Assembly (NCBI GenBank): GCA_905250125.1
Contig: CAJNOL010000007.1
Span: 369,741-433,740, forward strand
Source: Rotaria sordida
Taxonomy: Eukaryota > Rotifera > Eurotatoria > Philodinida > Philodinidae
DNA length: 64,000 bases
Direction: 5' to 3'
The notes beneath the pieces are model-generated. The model was not told the origin of the DNA. It ran no database searches and saw nothing but the letters and a program-made list of their open reading frames with translations. Shown in pieces: positions 46,884 to 59,478 of the stretch. The position numbers and the translations under genes were made by a program. Numbering within the stretch: the stretch's first letter is position 1; each line of letters begins with the position of its first letter.

Positions 46884-48021
46884 ATGCGAAATTCTCATTC
46901 AATGTCTCAAGTAGAAATATTTGTTGGAAACATTCATCGTGATATTTCAAAGCATGATCTTGAAGAGTAGTTATTTGACCCAAAAAAAAAACTTCATTAC
47001 AACTCTAATCTTTTTTTTTTTTCGTTAATATAGTATCTTTGAAAATTATGGACGTGTAGTCAGATGTGAACTCAAACAAGGGGCATCGAGTAAATTATTT
47101 ATAATTCTTCATTGATAAATATGAATTTTTTTTTGTCTTTTTCTTGTATATAGATTTTGCTTCAAGTTATGGTTTTCTTGAATTTGAATCAAGTTCCGAT
47201 GCTGAAGTAATTATTATTAAATACTATTTTAAAAAAAGCCAAAGAAACAATAAAGCTTTCAATTTATACTTAACTAAGACCTTTTTGTTTTCTAGGAGTG
47301 CATCATGTATTCCTAAAGTTTCTTTTCATACATATGCACGTCTTCGATTCATTATTATATATATGATGAACAACGTGTAACATGTTTCAGTATCAGTTTG
47401 ATTGAAGGTGGTGGTGATATTTCATACATCAGCAGTGTATTTTCCCATTTTCAGAGTTCTTTTCATACTATTTAAATAGAAGGTATGTCGAGTTATGAGA
47501 GAAAAATTATAATTTGTATGTCTTTTTTTCTTTTATTTCGAAGTTCCTGAACATCTATAGGAAATTTTTATGATTAATTGTTTTGTGAATATTTTAGGCA
47601 GCTATTAAAGGAGAAAATGGACGTGAACATCAAGGAAAATCATTTATTGTTCAGTGGGCAAGATCAACACGACGTGGACCATCAGTAAAAAAAAAACCAT
47701 ATCTGAAAGGAATTTTTTTTAATTTTATTAATGTGATTTTATCTTTTCCAGAACGGTAATAATCGTAATAATTTAACGTGTTATAATTGCTCACGTCCTG
47801 GTCATATATCTCGTAATTGTCGAGAAAATCGAGGTGATGGCGATGATCGTTATCATAATCGTCGAAATACAAATTATGATCGTCGAGGTGGTGGTGGTCG
47901 TGGAGGATATCGTCGACGTTCACCGTAAGTGAATATTTTGTTTTTCTATTTTACATTGTTTTTTTTGTTCATTTATTTTATTTTTAACAGATCACGATCA
48001 CGATCACGTAGTCGATCATAA
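46884..48021 (+). CDS. SR-type splicing factor with RRM, CCHC zinc knuckle and RS tail (SRSF7/RSZ-like)
   Basis: Six exons: 46884-46966, 47034-47089, 47154-47206, 47598-47684, 47752-47924 and 47991-48021, giving 160 residues (or 154 from the ATG at 46902). The RRM has RNP2-like VEIFVGNI and RNP1-like YGFLEFES. The zinc knuckle CYNCSRPGHISRNC (CX2CX4HX4C) follows, then a Gly/Arg/Tyr-rich segment and a short RS tail (SPSRSRSRSRSRS). This domain order is that of SRSF7 and the RSZ proteins, which act in constitutive and alternative splicing and mRNA export. The RS tail is much shorter than in human SRSF7. Intron 3, inside the RRM, is 391 nt against 60-70 for the others and might hold a regulated exon. 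Confidence 0.85.
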
Positions 48022-49501
48022 TCGAATATAGAACACAAAGCATAATCTTTCCATGGACAATTTCAGCAATACAATCCCGAAAATAAAAACAAAAAAAAAA
48101 GACAATTTTTCTGTTCTCATGTAAAAGTGATCATCTCCTGTACGTGTTGTATCTTGAAATATATATCTATGATTATTTTGTTTTTTCTTTATCAACATAT
48201 GGATAATATCCAGAAGGAAAAGAGAGAAAAAAAAAATTGTGCAAATAAACAGACAAAAGAAATCTACATCATCAATCAATCGATCGATTTATATCTGGAT
48301 GCTCTTTTGGATCGATGATTTTTTTTTTATATTATTTATAGTAATCTTGACGTAATATGAAGTAAATCATCAAGATGATATTCCCATGATACTTGTCTGT
48401 TTTTTTGTCTTAGCTACCAAATAATAATAATTCAATTTTTCTCGTTTCAACAAACTATAATAGGAAAGTAAGCGGATAGAAGTAATCCGAAATTTTATTT
48501 CCTTTCTTTTTTTTTTTTGCTTTCAATAGAATTTAACTAATCATTATCTATCGGATAAATTGTTTTCGAAAGAATGATTATTATTGGTAGATGCTGTTAC
48601 AAAATATAAAAAGCAGTGTTTTTCACATGAATATGAGAATACCTGTTCTACATTAAGTAGCTTGCTACGATGTGCAATACACACTTAAGAGGTCTATCGG
48701 AAAAACGCACAGCATATGGAGAAAAGAAGAATAATATGACTTATACTCTACCGGTAAAAAATGAATGAGTGGAAGAGAGCGAACGGACAAATGTCAACAT
48801 ATCAGATTCTTCGACTCTATTGACGAACAACATCATTAAAATAAAGAACGATGTTGATTAGTTGTAAAGCTTATTCAAACATAGCAACTATGAATCCTTT
48901 TATAATAAAATTGTATATGACAAAAGATTTTTTCGAGAAACAACATCTATATGCATCCATGTTGGTTACAGGCGTTTTTTTTTTGGGGTTTGCTAATTTG
49001 TCGATTTCCGGTGTGCGAGATGGAGATGATGGCTAGAAACAAAAACGTTTGTACAAGAACGAGTTTTGTGTTTTTTTTCTGCGACGATAACGATGACGAT
49101 GTCGACGACGACTTGGATCAATATTGGGAACAACAACAGTCAATGCAACGGGACTGTAGTGAAGCAGTAAAAAAAAAAAGAAGAAGAGACATCACGCAGA
49201 TTAGATTCCATAGAGAGAAATTAATTTTTTATTTGTGTTCTCTTTTTTTCTACTCTGCCAAGTTGTGATTGAGGCGTACAAACGACATGCGAGCACACAT
49301 ACACATATACGCAGAAAATCGCATTTTTTGATCTTCGCTTCTCGCTTTCTTACTTTCTTTCTTGTCGATTTCCTATAGTCGAACAGTATTAACTCATATG
49401 GGAACACTTGTTATTGGTATTATCTATCCAACATAGGTCAAAACGAGATGTCTTTCTTCTTTCTTATAGGCAGTAACCAATCGTCACTATCTATAACAAA
49501 A
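48022..49501. other. Intergenic region
   Basis: About 1.5 kb, AT-rich. A less AT-rich part at 49000-49330 has short overlapping ORFs in several frames, but none has a recognisable domain. A possible acceptor (cttataggcag) precedes the next gene's ATG. Confidence 0.4.
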
Positions 49502-50996
49502 ATGTCTGATGATGAATTAATCATGATGACAACTTTATCATATTTGATTGTCAGTCTTATAATTCATGTTATATTTTTTATAACAATAATTTTTAACAAT
49601 AAATGGGACATTATAAATATATCACGACACTTATTTCATCGATATTTTAAACAAACATCTACAAAAAAACTTAATTCAGGTTCGTTTATTAACAATATAT
49701 ATATATATATATATCTAGTTATTGAAATAATACTATGAAGAAATTAGTTGAGTGATAATAAAGAAGTTTAGATTAAGTCAATTTTTATTTCATGTAAAAT
49801 TCAAATATATAAATTGTTACAAATTTTAAAATTTAAGTATTTTGTTTTTCTCTATGGAAAATTTCTCTATTTGGGGATATATGATCAAGTAGAAAGTGTA
49901 ATAAGACTTTAGAATACTAAATTCTTCATCATTGAATAATGCTATACTGCAAGACTAAACTTCAAATATTTGTTTAAAATACATAATATTATTCTATTCT
50001 ACTTTCAAAGAACAGAACAAAAATGAATTAGAATTCTGATTTAAATGCATTTATCCTTTTGTTTTTAATGTAGTAGATACATCGTCATTAAATATGCAAC
50101 AAACTTGTTCAAATGTTATAGAAACTGAAGCATTGAAATGTCTTGTACCTAATAAAATCTCCTCTGTATCACCATCGTCTTCATCATTATCATCGGATTT
50201 TATTCTTGAATCTGAAACAATATTAAATCGAACAATTCGTTCATTTGGTCTTCTTCTATGTACATGTTTATTACTAACTAATTGGTTACGTTTGGGTATA
50301 TATTTATTTCCAACATTTCATCCAAATATTATACGATATTCATCAAATTTATGTATTATACAAAGTTTTTTTCTTCACGTTTTAACATTATTTCATATAA
50401 ATTTGACCATCAGCATACGTCTTCTATGGCATTATTGTTTTGTATTTGATAAATATTGGCAAACAATAACATATCGTCGTATATTAACACTTTTTCTATG
50501 TATTTTCATTGGTTCATGTATATTTACATGGCCAAGTATAAGTAATGATTGGGCATCAATAATATTTGATCAAATATTACAGATATGTATTGTTAATTAT
50601 AAATTTCATTTATCATATACATTTTTTGTTTTATCATTTACTTGTATAATACCATATATATTATTAATTATATCACATAATCGACAAATGAAATCTATAA
50701 AACATCGAATATTAAAATATTTTTCAACATTTAACATTGATCAACATAGACATAAATTGAATATAGTTCAACGAAAAAAAAATTTTCAATATGCTTCATA
50801 TATCATTCTCATCTGGTCATTTATTAATATTCTACTTTTAATATGTATACATATACCAATAGAACGTCAAAGAATATTAAAATCTGTAATATATTATGTA
50901 CAAATGTTTGCATTTCTTATTGATCCAATTTTATATATATTTATTTTTCGTTCGTTATCAATTATTACTCTATTACGATCGACAGATGAATTTTAG
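49502..50996 (+). CDS. Divergent seven-helix receptor (GPCR-like), two exons
   Basis: The proposed model joins 49502-49679 to 50074-50996 (366 residues, phases agree, donor CAG|GTTCGT, acceptor aatgtag). The large exon alone, from ATG 50094, encodes 300 residues but only six helices. A first helix (TLSYLIVSLIIHVIFFITII) is supplied by the small upstream exon. Further landmarks are NLCIIQSFFLHVLTLFHINL and onward (TM3), FVLSFTCIIPYILLIISHNR (TM5), and a TM7 ending FLIDPILYIFIFR, equivalent to NPxxY. The model has an unusually long Ser-rich first intracellular loop. The donor is weak, so the intron needs transcript support. The ligand is unknown. Confidence 0.55.
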
Positions 50997-53405
50997 TTTT
51001 GAAAAATATGGATAAATTTTCAAATAATAAATAAAGTCCTGTTTGATATCATTAATTATCTCGATTGATATGTTGAATTAAAAGAAAGCAATTTTATTGC
51101 AGAAGAATCAAGTGTTTTTAATAAGTCCTTCAACTAAACAAGAAAATCTATACTTCAAAATTAGATCTAAAGAATTTCTTCAAAAAGTTTAGCTGGTTTT
51201 TTTTGCTCTACAAATTTCATCGTCAAATATTTCATACTGAATCGTTCTAAGTTTTCTCATCGCATTTATATTTCTTACAGTTTCTCATAAAGATGATTAA
51301 CAAATTACACGTAGAGATGCACAAATGTCTAGATCATAATGTCAAAGATAACATTCTTTTCCCTAATAAGAATATAGTTCCTGTGGATTGTTTGTATTAA
51401 ATGTGATCTGTTGTTTTTCCTCTATCCAAAGCGCTAGTCGAAACACATGAAATAGAATACTAATGTTACGGAATTGGTCAAAAATTCGTAGTTTTTAGTT
51501 TTTTTTTTCAACTAATCCCAACTGATTTTGACACTTGTGTTTTGCATTAGATAAAACCTAAGAAAAGATTCGGAAACAGCGTTCAAAACTGACTACAACT
51601 GGCATGAAAAATCGTCAGGAGTCTAGTAAATCCCAATACCGGGTATGCGTTTTTGTAAACAGGAATAAACCGATTTATTGAATTTCTCATCGAAGTTTAC
51701 AATTTCCGAATTCCTAACGATTCTTCAAATCAGTTGTATTCAATTTTGAATACTCTTTCCAAAACTATTCTTGAATTTTGTCTAATGCAAAACACAGATC
51801 TCAAAAATCAGTTGGAATTCGTTGAAAAAAAACTAAAAAATGCGAACTTTTGACCAATTCCGAAACGTTTGTTTTCTATTTCATGTGTTTCGACTACAGT
51901 TTCGAATGAGCAAAAATAACTGATCATGATTGATATAAACAATTCACAGGAATTATATTCGTAGATATGAAAAAAAAATTCCATGTTCGACATCATGTTC
52001 TAGAAGTTGGTGTATTCTTAATTACATATCAATTTTTGATCAGAGAACAATGGGAGAAAATTGAACTGAAAAAACTATGAATTTCATATATTTAAAGAGA
52101 TCATCCTATACCAGAATCTAATTCAATCATGTCTATACTGTTCGATAGCCCACACTATCTACTTGCATAATCTATATCACTTTTCTTGATATTCAAATTC
52201 TAATATGATTAAAAAAATTTTGAAAAAAAAAATTTTACATATTTTTCATAATGCTACTTGAAATAGTATTTATAGTTTCATGCTTGATAATATGAAATAT
52301 ATTTCAAATATACAGAATTGTAGAAATATTTTGCTCTTAAAAAAATGATAAGTATAGTAGTCTCTTGTGACTTTATTTATTAATAATTTACTTAGACATT
52401 ATAATACAAAATTGTGTATGTTATCTATATTTGCTATATATTAGAGCTTTTTTATTGCTATTTCTAGAAGAAATAGTATAAAGAATTCGATGCTTACACA
52501 CACAGAGGGTTTTACAAAAAAAAGATTCTGCAACAAGAAGAGAATCTCGAAAATCAACAGATATGCAATCAGTAAATGTTAATACTAAACAATTTTCGAA
52601 CTTTTTCTCATGAGTCGATTGGTTTTTATTAGCATTTGTATTAATAATATTTTTTCCTGATTTTTCTACATCTGTAAACAATCTATTTGTTGAATCTTCA
52701 TTGATTATTTGATAAGTGCAAAAGAAATCTTGACAATTCTGTGTATAAGAGATATATTACAGATTGCCAAACATGAAACTATAAATACTATATCAAATAG
52801 TATTATGAAAAATATATACATAGAATTTTTTTTTGAAAACTTTTATAAGTCATATCATCATTGGAATATGAAGAAAAGTAACATAGATTATACGAGTAGA
52901 CAGTGTAGACTATCAAACAGCATACACATCATTAGATTAGATTTTAGTATAGAAGAACTTCCTTAAAAAATGTGAAATCCATAGTTTTTTCTAATTCAAT
53001 TTTTTCCGACACTATGTAATAGAATCCGATAGTATATATAACGTTGAATAGAGGAAGTCTTCCTTGACAAACCGACATATATCTGGTTTTCTGGTTAAAA
53101 CCTTATAATCGTCTTTGATTAAATTGATGTTTAAAAATTAAAATTTACTCAATGGAAAAATTTCTTTTTTCAAGTAATAATACTATGTAACATTAGCCCA
53201 ATTTATTTTCTTTCAATTTTCTTTTCTTTTCAATAAAAAATAAAATTAAAAAGAAAAATAAAAAAATATATTTATGATAATAATAAAAAATAGCCATTCA
53301 TTTGTACTTGTTCCAATGAATTCTATTAATTCAATTAATATTGTCTTATGGAAATTTCATTTATTAATTCATCACACAAAATAATCGAAATTCATTCATT
53401 GAAAT
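50997..53405. other. Gene-poor region with a long palindrome
   Basis: It contains the inverted repeat at 51320-52010. The rest, to 53405, is AT-rich with only short unsupported ORFs. Confidence 0.45.
51320..52010. repeat. Long imperfect palindrome (foldback/MITE-like)
   Basis: The left arm is about 51325-51560 and the right arm about 51775-52005. Matching segments include agtcgaaacacatgaaatag, tgttttgcattaga and cggaattggtcaaaa, plus the outer gaatatagttcctgtg, whose counterpart on the right reads cacaggaattatattc. The spacer of about 215 bp is unique. Arms differ by roughly one base in five to seven, so it is not recent. Confidence 0.75.
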
Positions 53406-54680
53406 TTACTTTTTCGTCTTATGCGGTGTTGTGTTACTAGATATGCTACTTCGTCGTCGATGAGTAACTTTCTGTGATACACCAGTTCGAGTTGGTGATA
53501 ATAATTGATGATGAGTACTATCACGTCCATCTATAGCACTCATATCGGATGAATTATCGAATAATTCACTTGGTAATTCAGTACTTAATGGTGCATGAAC
53601 AGTTTTTCTATATGATGGTGTTTTAAATGTTTGTAATTGATTAAACATTTTTGAAAAATCATCACGCCATGTTGATGATGATGAACTAAAAACTTCACTT
53701 TGACTTATCAATGGTGATACAGCAAAATCAGCTCGATGTTTAACTTGATTAACAAGTGATAAATCCAGACTTTCATTACGTTTAAGGGTCATACGGCGTG
53801 ATTCAATTGGATCAACAAATCTTGATGGTGGAGAAACAACATTTTCATTATTACAATTTAATGTAGTTGGATAATAACTACGAAAATTTTTTGAATTTGA
53901 TATACACATTGGTACGGATGCAACTGATTCAGTAGGACGAATTGTTGATGTTATTGGACGTATTCGAACTGGTATTGATGCACGTCTTTCAATTAATGAT
54001 TTAATAGTTATATGTGATACATTTTTATTTGTTGATATTTGATTATTACATCGATGAAGTGTTATTTCATTACGTAATAAATTTTGACAACGTTCATGTT
54101 TTAATGCAGAAGCAATATCATATGCTGTTGAGCCATAATGATTTTTAATTGTTAAATCAATTGAATAACGTTTCATAGCATCAAGAATAGAACGAGTAAT
54201 ATCAGCATTACCTGATGAGCATGCATAATGTAAACATGTATTACCATAAATATCTGTTGTTCGATTAAGATCAAAATCAAGTGAAGCAAGATATCGTCGA
54301 ACTAAAATTAAACGTTGTGTTATAATTGCATAATGTAATGCATTAAGTCCACGTTGATCTTGATCTTCTATTTTTGCACCATATTCAAGTAAAGTCATAG
54401 CAATATTTTGTGCCCAACAATCATTATTAACAAAACAGCAATACATAAGGCCATTACGACCTTCATTATCACGTTCACGTGCATTAGCTGAACCTGATTC
54501 AAGTAAATAACGAATTAATGAAAAATAACCTTTTTCAAAACAATAAAGAAGTGAACGTTGAATAAGACCACGTTCTAATTTAATCATATGAACTGATGGT
54601 TCTTCACTAAATGGTAAACGTTGTCGGATTGTAAGCATTTTTAATGGAAGTATTGATTGATGTATGTCATTCATCATCAA
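53406..54680 (-). CDS. Ankyrin-repeat protein
   Basis: A single exon of 424 codons on the minus strand, start ATG 54680 (MMMNDIHQSILPLKMLTIRQ). About four ankyrin repeats occupy residues 45 to 210: LLYCFEKGYFSLIRYLLESG, GLMYCCF...TLLEYGAKIEDQD, NALHYAIITQRLILVRRYL and NTCLHYACSSGNADITRSIL. Repeats at this density mediate protein-protein contact. The C-terminal half is Ser/Thr/Arg-rich and probably disordered, with phosphorylation-type SP and RRxS motifs. Domain layout is reminiscent of ANKRD34-like proteins, but the match is not strong enough to name it. Being intronless sets it apart from its neighbours. Confidence 0.8.
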   Translation of the reverse strand: MMMNDIHQSILPLKMLTIRQRLPFSEEPSVHMIKLERGLIQRSLLYCFEKGYFSLIRYLLESGSANARERDNEGRNGLMYCCFVNNDCWAQNIAMTLLEYGAKIEDQDQRGLNALHYAIITQRLILVRRYLASLDFDLNRTTDIYGNTCLHYACSSGNADITRSILDAMKRYSIDLTIKNHYGSTAYDIASALKHERCQNLLRNEITLHRCNNQISTNKNVSHITIKSLIERRASIPVRIRPITSTIRPTESVASVPMCISNSKNFRSYYPTTLNCNNENVVSPPSRFVDPIESRRMTLKRNESLDLSLVNQVKHRADFAVSPLISQSEVFSSSSSTWRDDFSKMFNQLQTFKTPSYRKTVHAPLSTELPSELFDNSSDMSAIDGRDSTHHQLLSPTRTGVSQKVTHRRRSSISSNTTPHKTKK

Positions 54681-55154
54681 AATCTATTGTAATGTGTATA
54701 CTTATTCTGATTTTTCTCACCTTGTATTTTAAACTAAGATTCTTTTAAAGTTTGTCTATGCAACGAAGAGAAAAAGAAGAAAGGGAGGGGAGTAGGAATG
54801 TATGATTATAAGTGTTTGTGCCATTAGATGAATGAAGTATGTCGACTGTTGTTTTTGACTAATCGTTGGCGAATAAGAATTAAAAAAAAACCCTAGTGCA
54901 AGAGAGATTGAGTTAATAAAATGATAATACTTATAGAGTTTGGTAATTGAGTGGTTTTTTTTTCGTTTGTGATTCTTTTTTTATTTTCTGTTCTTTCTTT
55001 TCATATTTTTTTTACGGACAGAAAAACGAAAAAACAAATTTTCTCTATAAAATCGAAACAAAAAACAACAAAAACGGCAACATAATAATAGTTGTTGGAT
55101 TTGTTGCTTATGATATTCAATTGTTAATAATCTTGTTTTATTTTTTTTTTGTCT
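54681..55154. other. Spacer between RPL6 and the ankyrin gene
   Basis: 474 bp, AT-rich with poly-T runs. It contains the 3' UTR of RPL6 and upstream sequence of the ankyrin gene (both minus strand). No distinct element was seen. Confidence 0.4.
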
Positions 55155-57467
55155 TTAAAATTGCAACTTATGTGGTAAAACACCATTCCAAAGTTGAAAA
55201 CGACTTTTAAGATAACGACGAAGAAGACGTGAATCGGCATGAGTTTTAACAGCATTAACAACTACTTTATCGACATTAACTTGTGCTTGATTACGTTCTT
55301 CACGAAGTTTTGGTTTCTAAGAAATACAACAAAAAAAAAACAGTTGTTTTAGTTGAAAGAACTCAATATTTGAATTGATTCGATTAAAAAAAAATATCGA
55401 TCTTTTCTATTTACAAAAAAAATTCTTCTCTAATAAATCGAAGTGAAGTTCATTAAGTTGAAAAAACATTTTTTATGTTTACCATGAAAATAATAAGAAA
55501 AGAATTTCATTCACTCAAAATAGAGAAGTTTCTATTTATGCTGGTCATAGTTTAAAAGTATCTCAAAAAAACAATGAACTACTGGAAGAAACGATATAAT
55601 TTTAATGCAGATAGATTTCGTATGCAGTTATCAAAATAGATCATATTAGCTTCAAGCTATGTTTCTATAATCTTCATGTCTTTTAATTTGGTAGTACGTT
55701 TAACAGGGTGTCTTGGGAAGGGTTCGGTGGTTCCAAAAAAATCGGAACCGTGAAATCATCATTGTTTTCATTCTTGAGATTGAAGAATTCAGTATAAAAT
55801 ATGTGGTATCTTTAATCTCAACAAATCTATAGTGCAAATTTCTCAGAATAGATTTAAAATTTTCATATCTATCTGTTGATTTAACGATTTCGATTCTACG
55901 AGATACTTTGGGAGCAAAACTGAAATCGCTTTTTTCTTATTTTTAGTAACCGGAACTGCAGTTCCTGTTCCAAGTAATTTTTGGAACCGCCGAACTCTAG
56001 TTCCCAATGGGGAATGATCTCCCTCTTCTTGATGACCTCGAAACACTCCTGACTTTTAAACATAGAATCATTAGTGTCTTCATTTAAGTTTCTGCACTAT
56101 AAGGATTAAATCATATTTTTCAATACTACCTGTTAGTAAAGGTTAGATAAAAGTTTTTACGATTTATTCATTTTCTTTAGCGTCTTATTCGATGAAAGAA
56201 TAGGAATGATCATTCCTCCTAGACTTCATATTCATTAGTTCAAGAATTTCAATATCTTGCTGAGATATTCACAATAATCACTCAAGAAATTTTCTCTCAT
56301 GTAGTATTTAATCGGGTTTTCAGATGCAAACCCTAGTTGAACAGTTGCAATTTTCAAGTTTAATTCGATATCTTATTGAAACAAAAAACTTCTGAGAATC
56401 ATATATATTGAAAGTTTTATTGTTGAATTTCAACAGTTAATTTTACCTCTTTCTTTGTATCAAAGATGTCTTTTTCAGCATCTTTCTTAGCTGGACGCAC
56501 ACGTTTAAAAAATTTATCATCCAATTCATCGAATTTACCGGCTGATAAATCAAGTTTTGTACTTGTTGCAATAACATATATTTGATTTACACGACGTAAT
56601 GGTGCACCATTGAATTTATATGGGCCTAATTTTACAAAAAACAAAACAAAATTCCCTTACAAAAGAACTAATAAAACACAAAAATTTCTTTACCAGTGAC
56701 TAATAAAAGTCCGGATGATAAATGTTTCACTACAACAACACGCTACAAAGAAAAAAGATAACAAATAATAATTAGAAAAAAAATTCTTCGAAAGAAATCT
56801 AATCTCATACTTTTCCTGCATGTTTGCCAGCAACAAGAATAACAACAGTACCAGGTGTAAGTGATGAACGAAAACGACGTGGATGGGTACTGAATTTTTT
56901 CCGTTTAACAGAAAATTTTTTTGGTCGTTCTTCAGTTGGATAATAACGTGGCTAGATTAATCAATTAAATTCAAAATAAAAAAAAAATATATACATATAT
57001 ATATATATATATGGAAAACTAAATATACTTACAAATCGTTTTGTTCGTACAAGACGTTCTTTACCATTTCGTTCACCACCAATTGATTTCTTTTTAAGTG
57101 GTGATAATCGTTGTTTTTTCTTTTGAATACTACCAGCTGTTTTTTTAGTTTTATCTCCTTTTAATTTTGCTCGTTCATCTTTCCATTTACTAATACGATA
57201 TAATGCACGTCGCTGAAACATACGACCACGTGAAAATCGCATAAGACCATTGTTACTTAATAATCGATTTGAATGTGAATTGACTACTTTTTTACCGCTA
57301 GCTGTTGTTTTAGGTTTTTTTACTTTTGATCCAACAGCAAGTGTACTAAGCGATTTTTGTTGCGGCTGTTTTGTTGTTGTAGTTGTCGTTTTAACGACGG
57401 TTGTAGTTGTTGTCGTCTTTTTCGATTTATCACCTGTTGGTACAGCTTTTGTCGAAGGAGTCGACAT
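55155..57467 (-). CDS. RPL6: 60S ribosomal protein L6 (eL6)
   Basis: Five exons on the minus strand: 57033-57467, 56811-56951, 56694-56742, 56447-56625 and 55155-55316, giving 321 residues (human 288). The N-terminal tail is long, Lys/Thr-rich and low in complexity (poly-Thr runs). The core is unmistakable: PRYYPTEERPKKFS, LTPGTVVILVAGKHAGKRVV, LSSGLLLVTGPYKFNGAPLR, YVIATSTKLDLS, and the end RSFxLxNGxxPHKL-like (FQLWNGVLPHKLQF). eL6 is a structural protein of the cytosolic large ribosomal subunit. The last intron is 1.13 kb and carries a family B inverted-repeat element; other introns are 50-80 nt. Confidence 0.95.
55695..56055. mobile_element. MITE-like element, family B copy 2, in the RPL6 last intron
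   Basis: The left part (cagggtgtcttgggaagggt, then tcggtggttccaaaaa) has an inverted counterpart at about 55935-56055 (ggaaccgccgaactctagtt). The middle (tctttaatctcaacaaatct ... tttaaaattttcatatctat) matches the SNRPA1 intron element. Two introns of unrelated genes sharing it supports a dispersed mobile family. Confidence 0.6.
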
Positions 57468-58249
57468 GATCGAGTTTTAGTTTTTCTCTAGAAAGATTAT
57501 TTCAAAAAAAAAGAAAGATTTCAATGATTTGTATGATTTTTTTTGAATGAAAATAAATTAAATGAATGCAAGAACTATATATGTTTATAAATGAAATATA
57601 TGCAAGGTAAAATGATGTTTATTGATCCTCCAATCAAAGTTAAGTGTTTTTGTGAATATTTAGATTATAAGTAATAAATATTTATTAAATCAACTTTTAC
57701 AATGGTTTTTATTCGAAATTATTATCAATTTTATAAAATTTCTTAGGAAAATTTTAAAATTATATAACAATGAATATGATTGGTAGAAAGTATTCTCTGC
57801 ATAGTTAACTGTAGTAGATGAATCATCAATCTTTAATCAAGAGTTGGTTTTGTTCCTTTCTACGCGACAAGTAATGATTTTTTTTTCTCTATCATTTTAT
57901 TCTTTTAAAACTACAGAAGATTCACAATTTTTGTTCTTATCATTGAATTAGTAATAGAATTTCACTTGATAAAACTAACAATGTTTCATCAAAATTTATT
58001 GATTGTAACGTGTAACTTTTTCTTTTTTTTTGTGTTATCTATTTATCACATGACAAACTAATCAAAATCATATGTATACTTATTAAATTAACTTATTTAA
58101 AAGTATATTTGATTAATTTGATGTTTTTCTTTTTTTAACAGGAAATATACATTATTTAATCATCTTAGGTTTTTTTTATTATGTATCTATGACAAGCAGA
58201 TGAATGACGATTTGTTGTTGCCACTTTCACTCGTTATGATAACACATGC

Positions 58250-58292
58250 ATATATATATATATATATTGTATGTGTATATATATATATATAA
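58250..58292. repeat. TA-rich microsatellite pair
   Basis: Two runs of TA separated by a short tgtatgtg interruption. A separate GT run lies at 58837-58860. Confidence 0.85.
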
Positions 58293-58724
58293 AGACAGAA
58301 AATGTATTGTGTCCATTACTATCATTACTTTTCGTGTGCTCTCTTGTTTGAAGTAATATTGTTTAAGATGATTTGCCAAACTATAGTTATCAAAGTTAAG
58401 CATCATTACTGTTTATTTCTCTATAGATCTAATGTTTAGACAGAAATGTAAAGACGAGAAGTTCAGATTTTCTATTTGTATGTGTACATTGTAACTTAAT
58501 GTGTGGTCAAGATAAGCAAACAGTTCGATTAACTACATATAACACTATACTATATGTTATTGCCAAAAACAAATTGATCGAGAAAAGAAAAAGGCAACCT
58601 ATTTATGTAGGTGTCAATTGATGCTAGTTGCAAGAAATTGTTTTATAGTCTGGATGACCTTGCTATCAAATATGTAAACATCAGACAGATCGTGCGCGCC
58701 CAATTCGCGCTTCGAGGTCATATT

Positions 58725-58732
58725 TGACGTCA
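58725..58732. promoter_or_regulatory. Consensus CRE palindrome TGACGTCA
   Basis: A perfect 8-bp CREB/ATF site lies in a locally GC-rich patch (cgtgcgcgcccaattcgcgc) about 750 bp upstream of the RhoGAP ATG. One 8-mer is weak evidence on its own. Confidence 0.3.
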
Positions 58733-59478
58733 GCACCAATAGCAACAACAGTAGAAGTAAAAGTTTCTCCCTCTCTCTCGCTTTCTGCCTTTCCCTTCTT
58801 TTTGCTAATACTACTATCGTCTAATAATCATTAGGGATGTGTGTGTGTGTGTGTGTGTGCCAAATCAACATGATATGTCGATTAAAGTAAGACTAACATA
58901 AGCATAACTAAGATGCGATGCCATCTGAAACTCACAGCTTGGTATGCAATGATGCTAGTGTGTTTATATTTATGGATTAAAATAGGCCAAGAGAAAGGCA
59001 TGATCATCATAGGATGGTAACAAATGAGTTATTGTCCATAATTGCTACACGCACACACAAACATCACTGTGCCATTTGTTCTCTTCTCATTTTGTAAGCG
59101 AGCAGACGAGCTAAACGGGGCCTGGGTTATAACGTAAATATAAGCAGTAGTTGTTACAAGACAAAGACGAATTGGATAGGCCCATAGAAAAGAGGAGAGC
59201 GAGAGAGAGACAGCAATTCCTCCTCTTTCGCCTTTCAACTTGTTGCTAACCCTCTGTTCTATCGACAGTGAATGTGTGCAGCCTACACAAAGATTTTTTC
59301 TTGCGGTATGTCAATATGCATAGAGAAACGTGAGAAAAAGAACATAACGATCATATTCGTTACTATTTCTTATTTTTTTTTTTATTATTATTATCATTAT
59401 TATCATCTCGTATTTTGTTTGTATTTATTTAAAGATTTTCTTGTCAGAAACAATATCTATATAAAATAATACATAACT

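Larger units (their letters stand above)
57468..59478. other. Promoter region RPL6 / RhoGAP gene, with microsatellites
   Basis: About 2 kb between divergent genes. It holds TA microsatellites (58250-58292), a GT run (58837-58860), a CT-rich patch (58765-58800) and a full cAMP-response palindrome. No gene was found. Confidence 0.5.

Noticed and set aside
47144-47380. 78-codon ORF reading through the SRSF7-like intron
   Set aside because: It is exon 3 running past its donor; the RRM continues only after splicing to 47598.
57250-57480. Plus-strand ORF rich in Val and Phe
   Set aside because: It is the antisense of the poly-Thr/Lys tail of RPL6.
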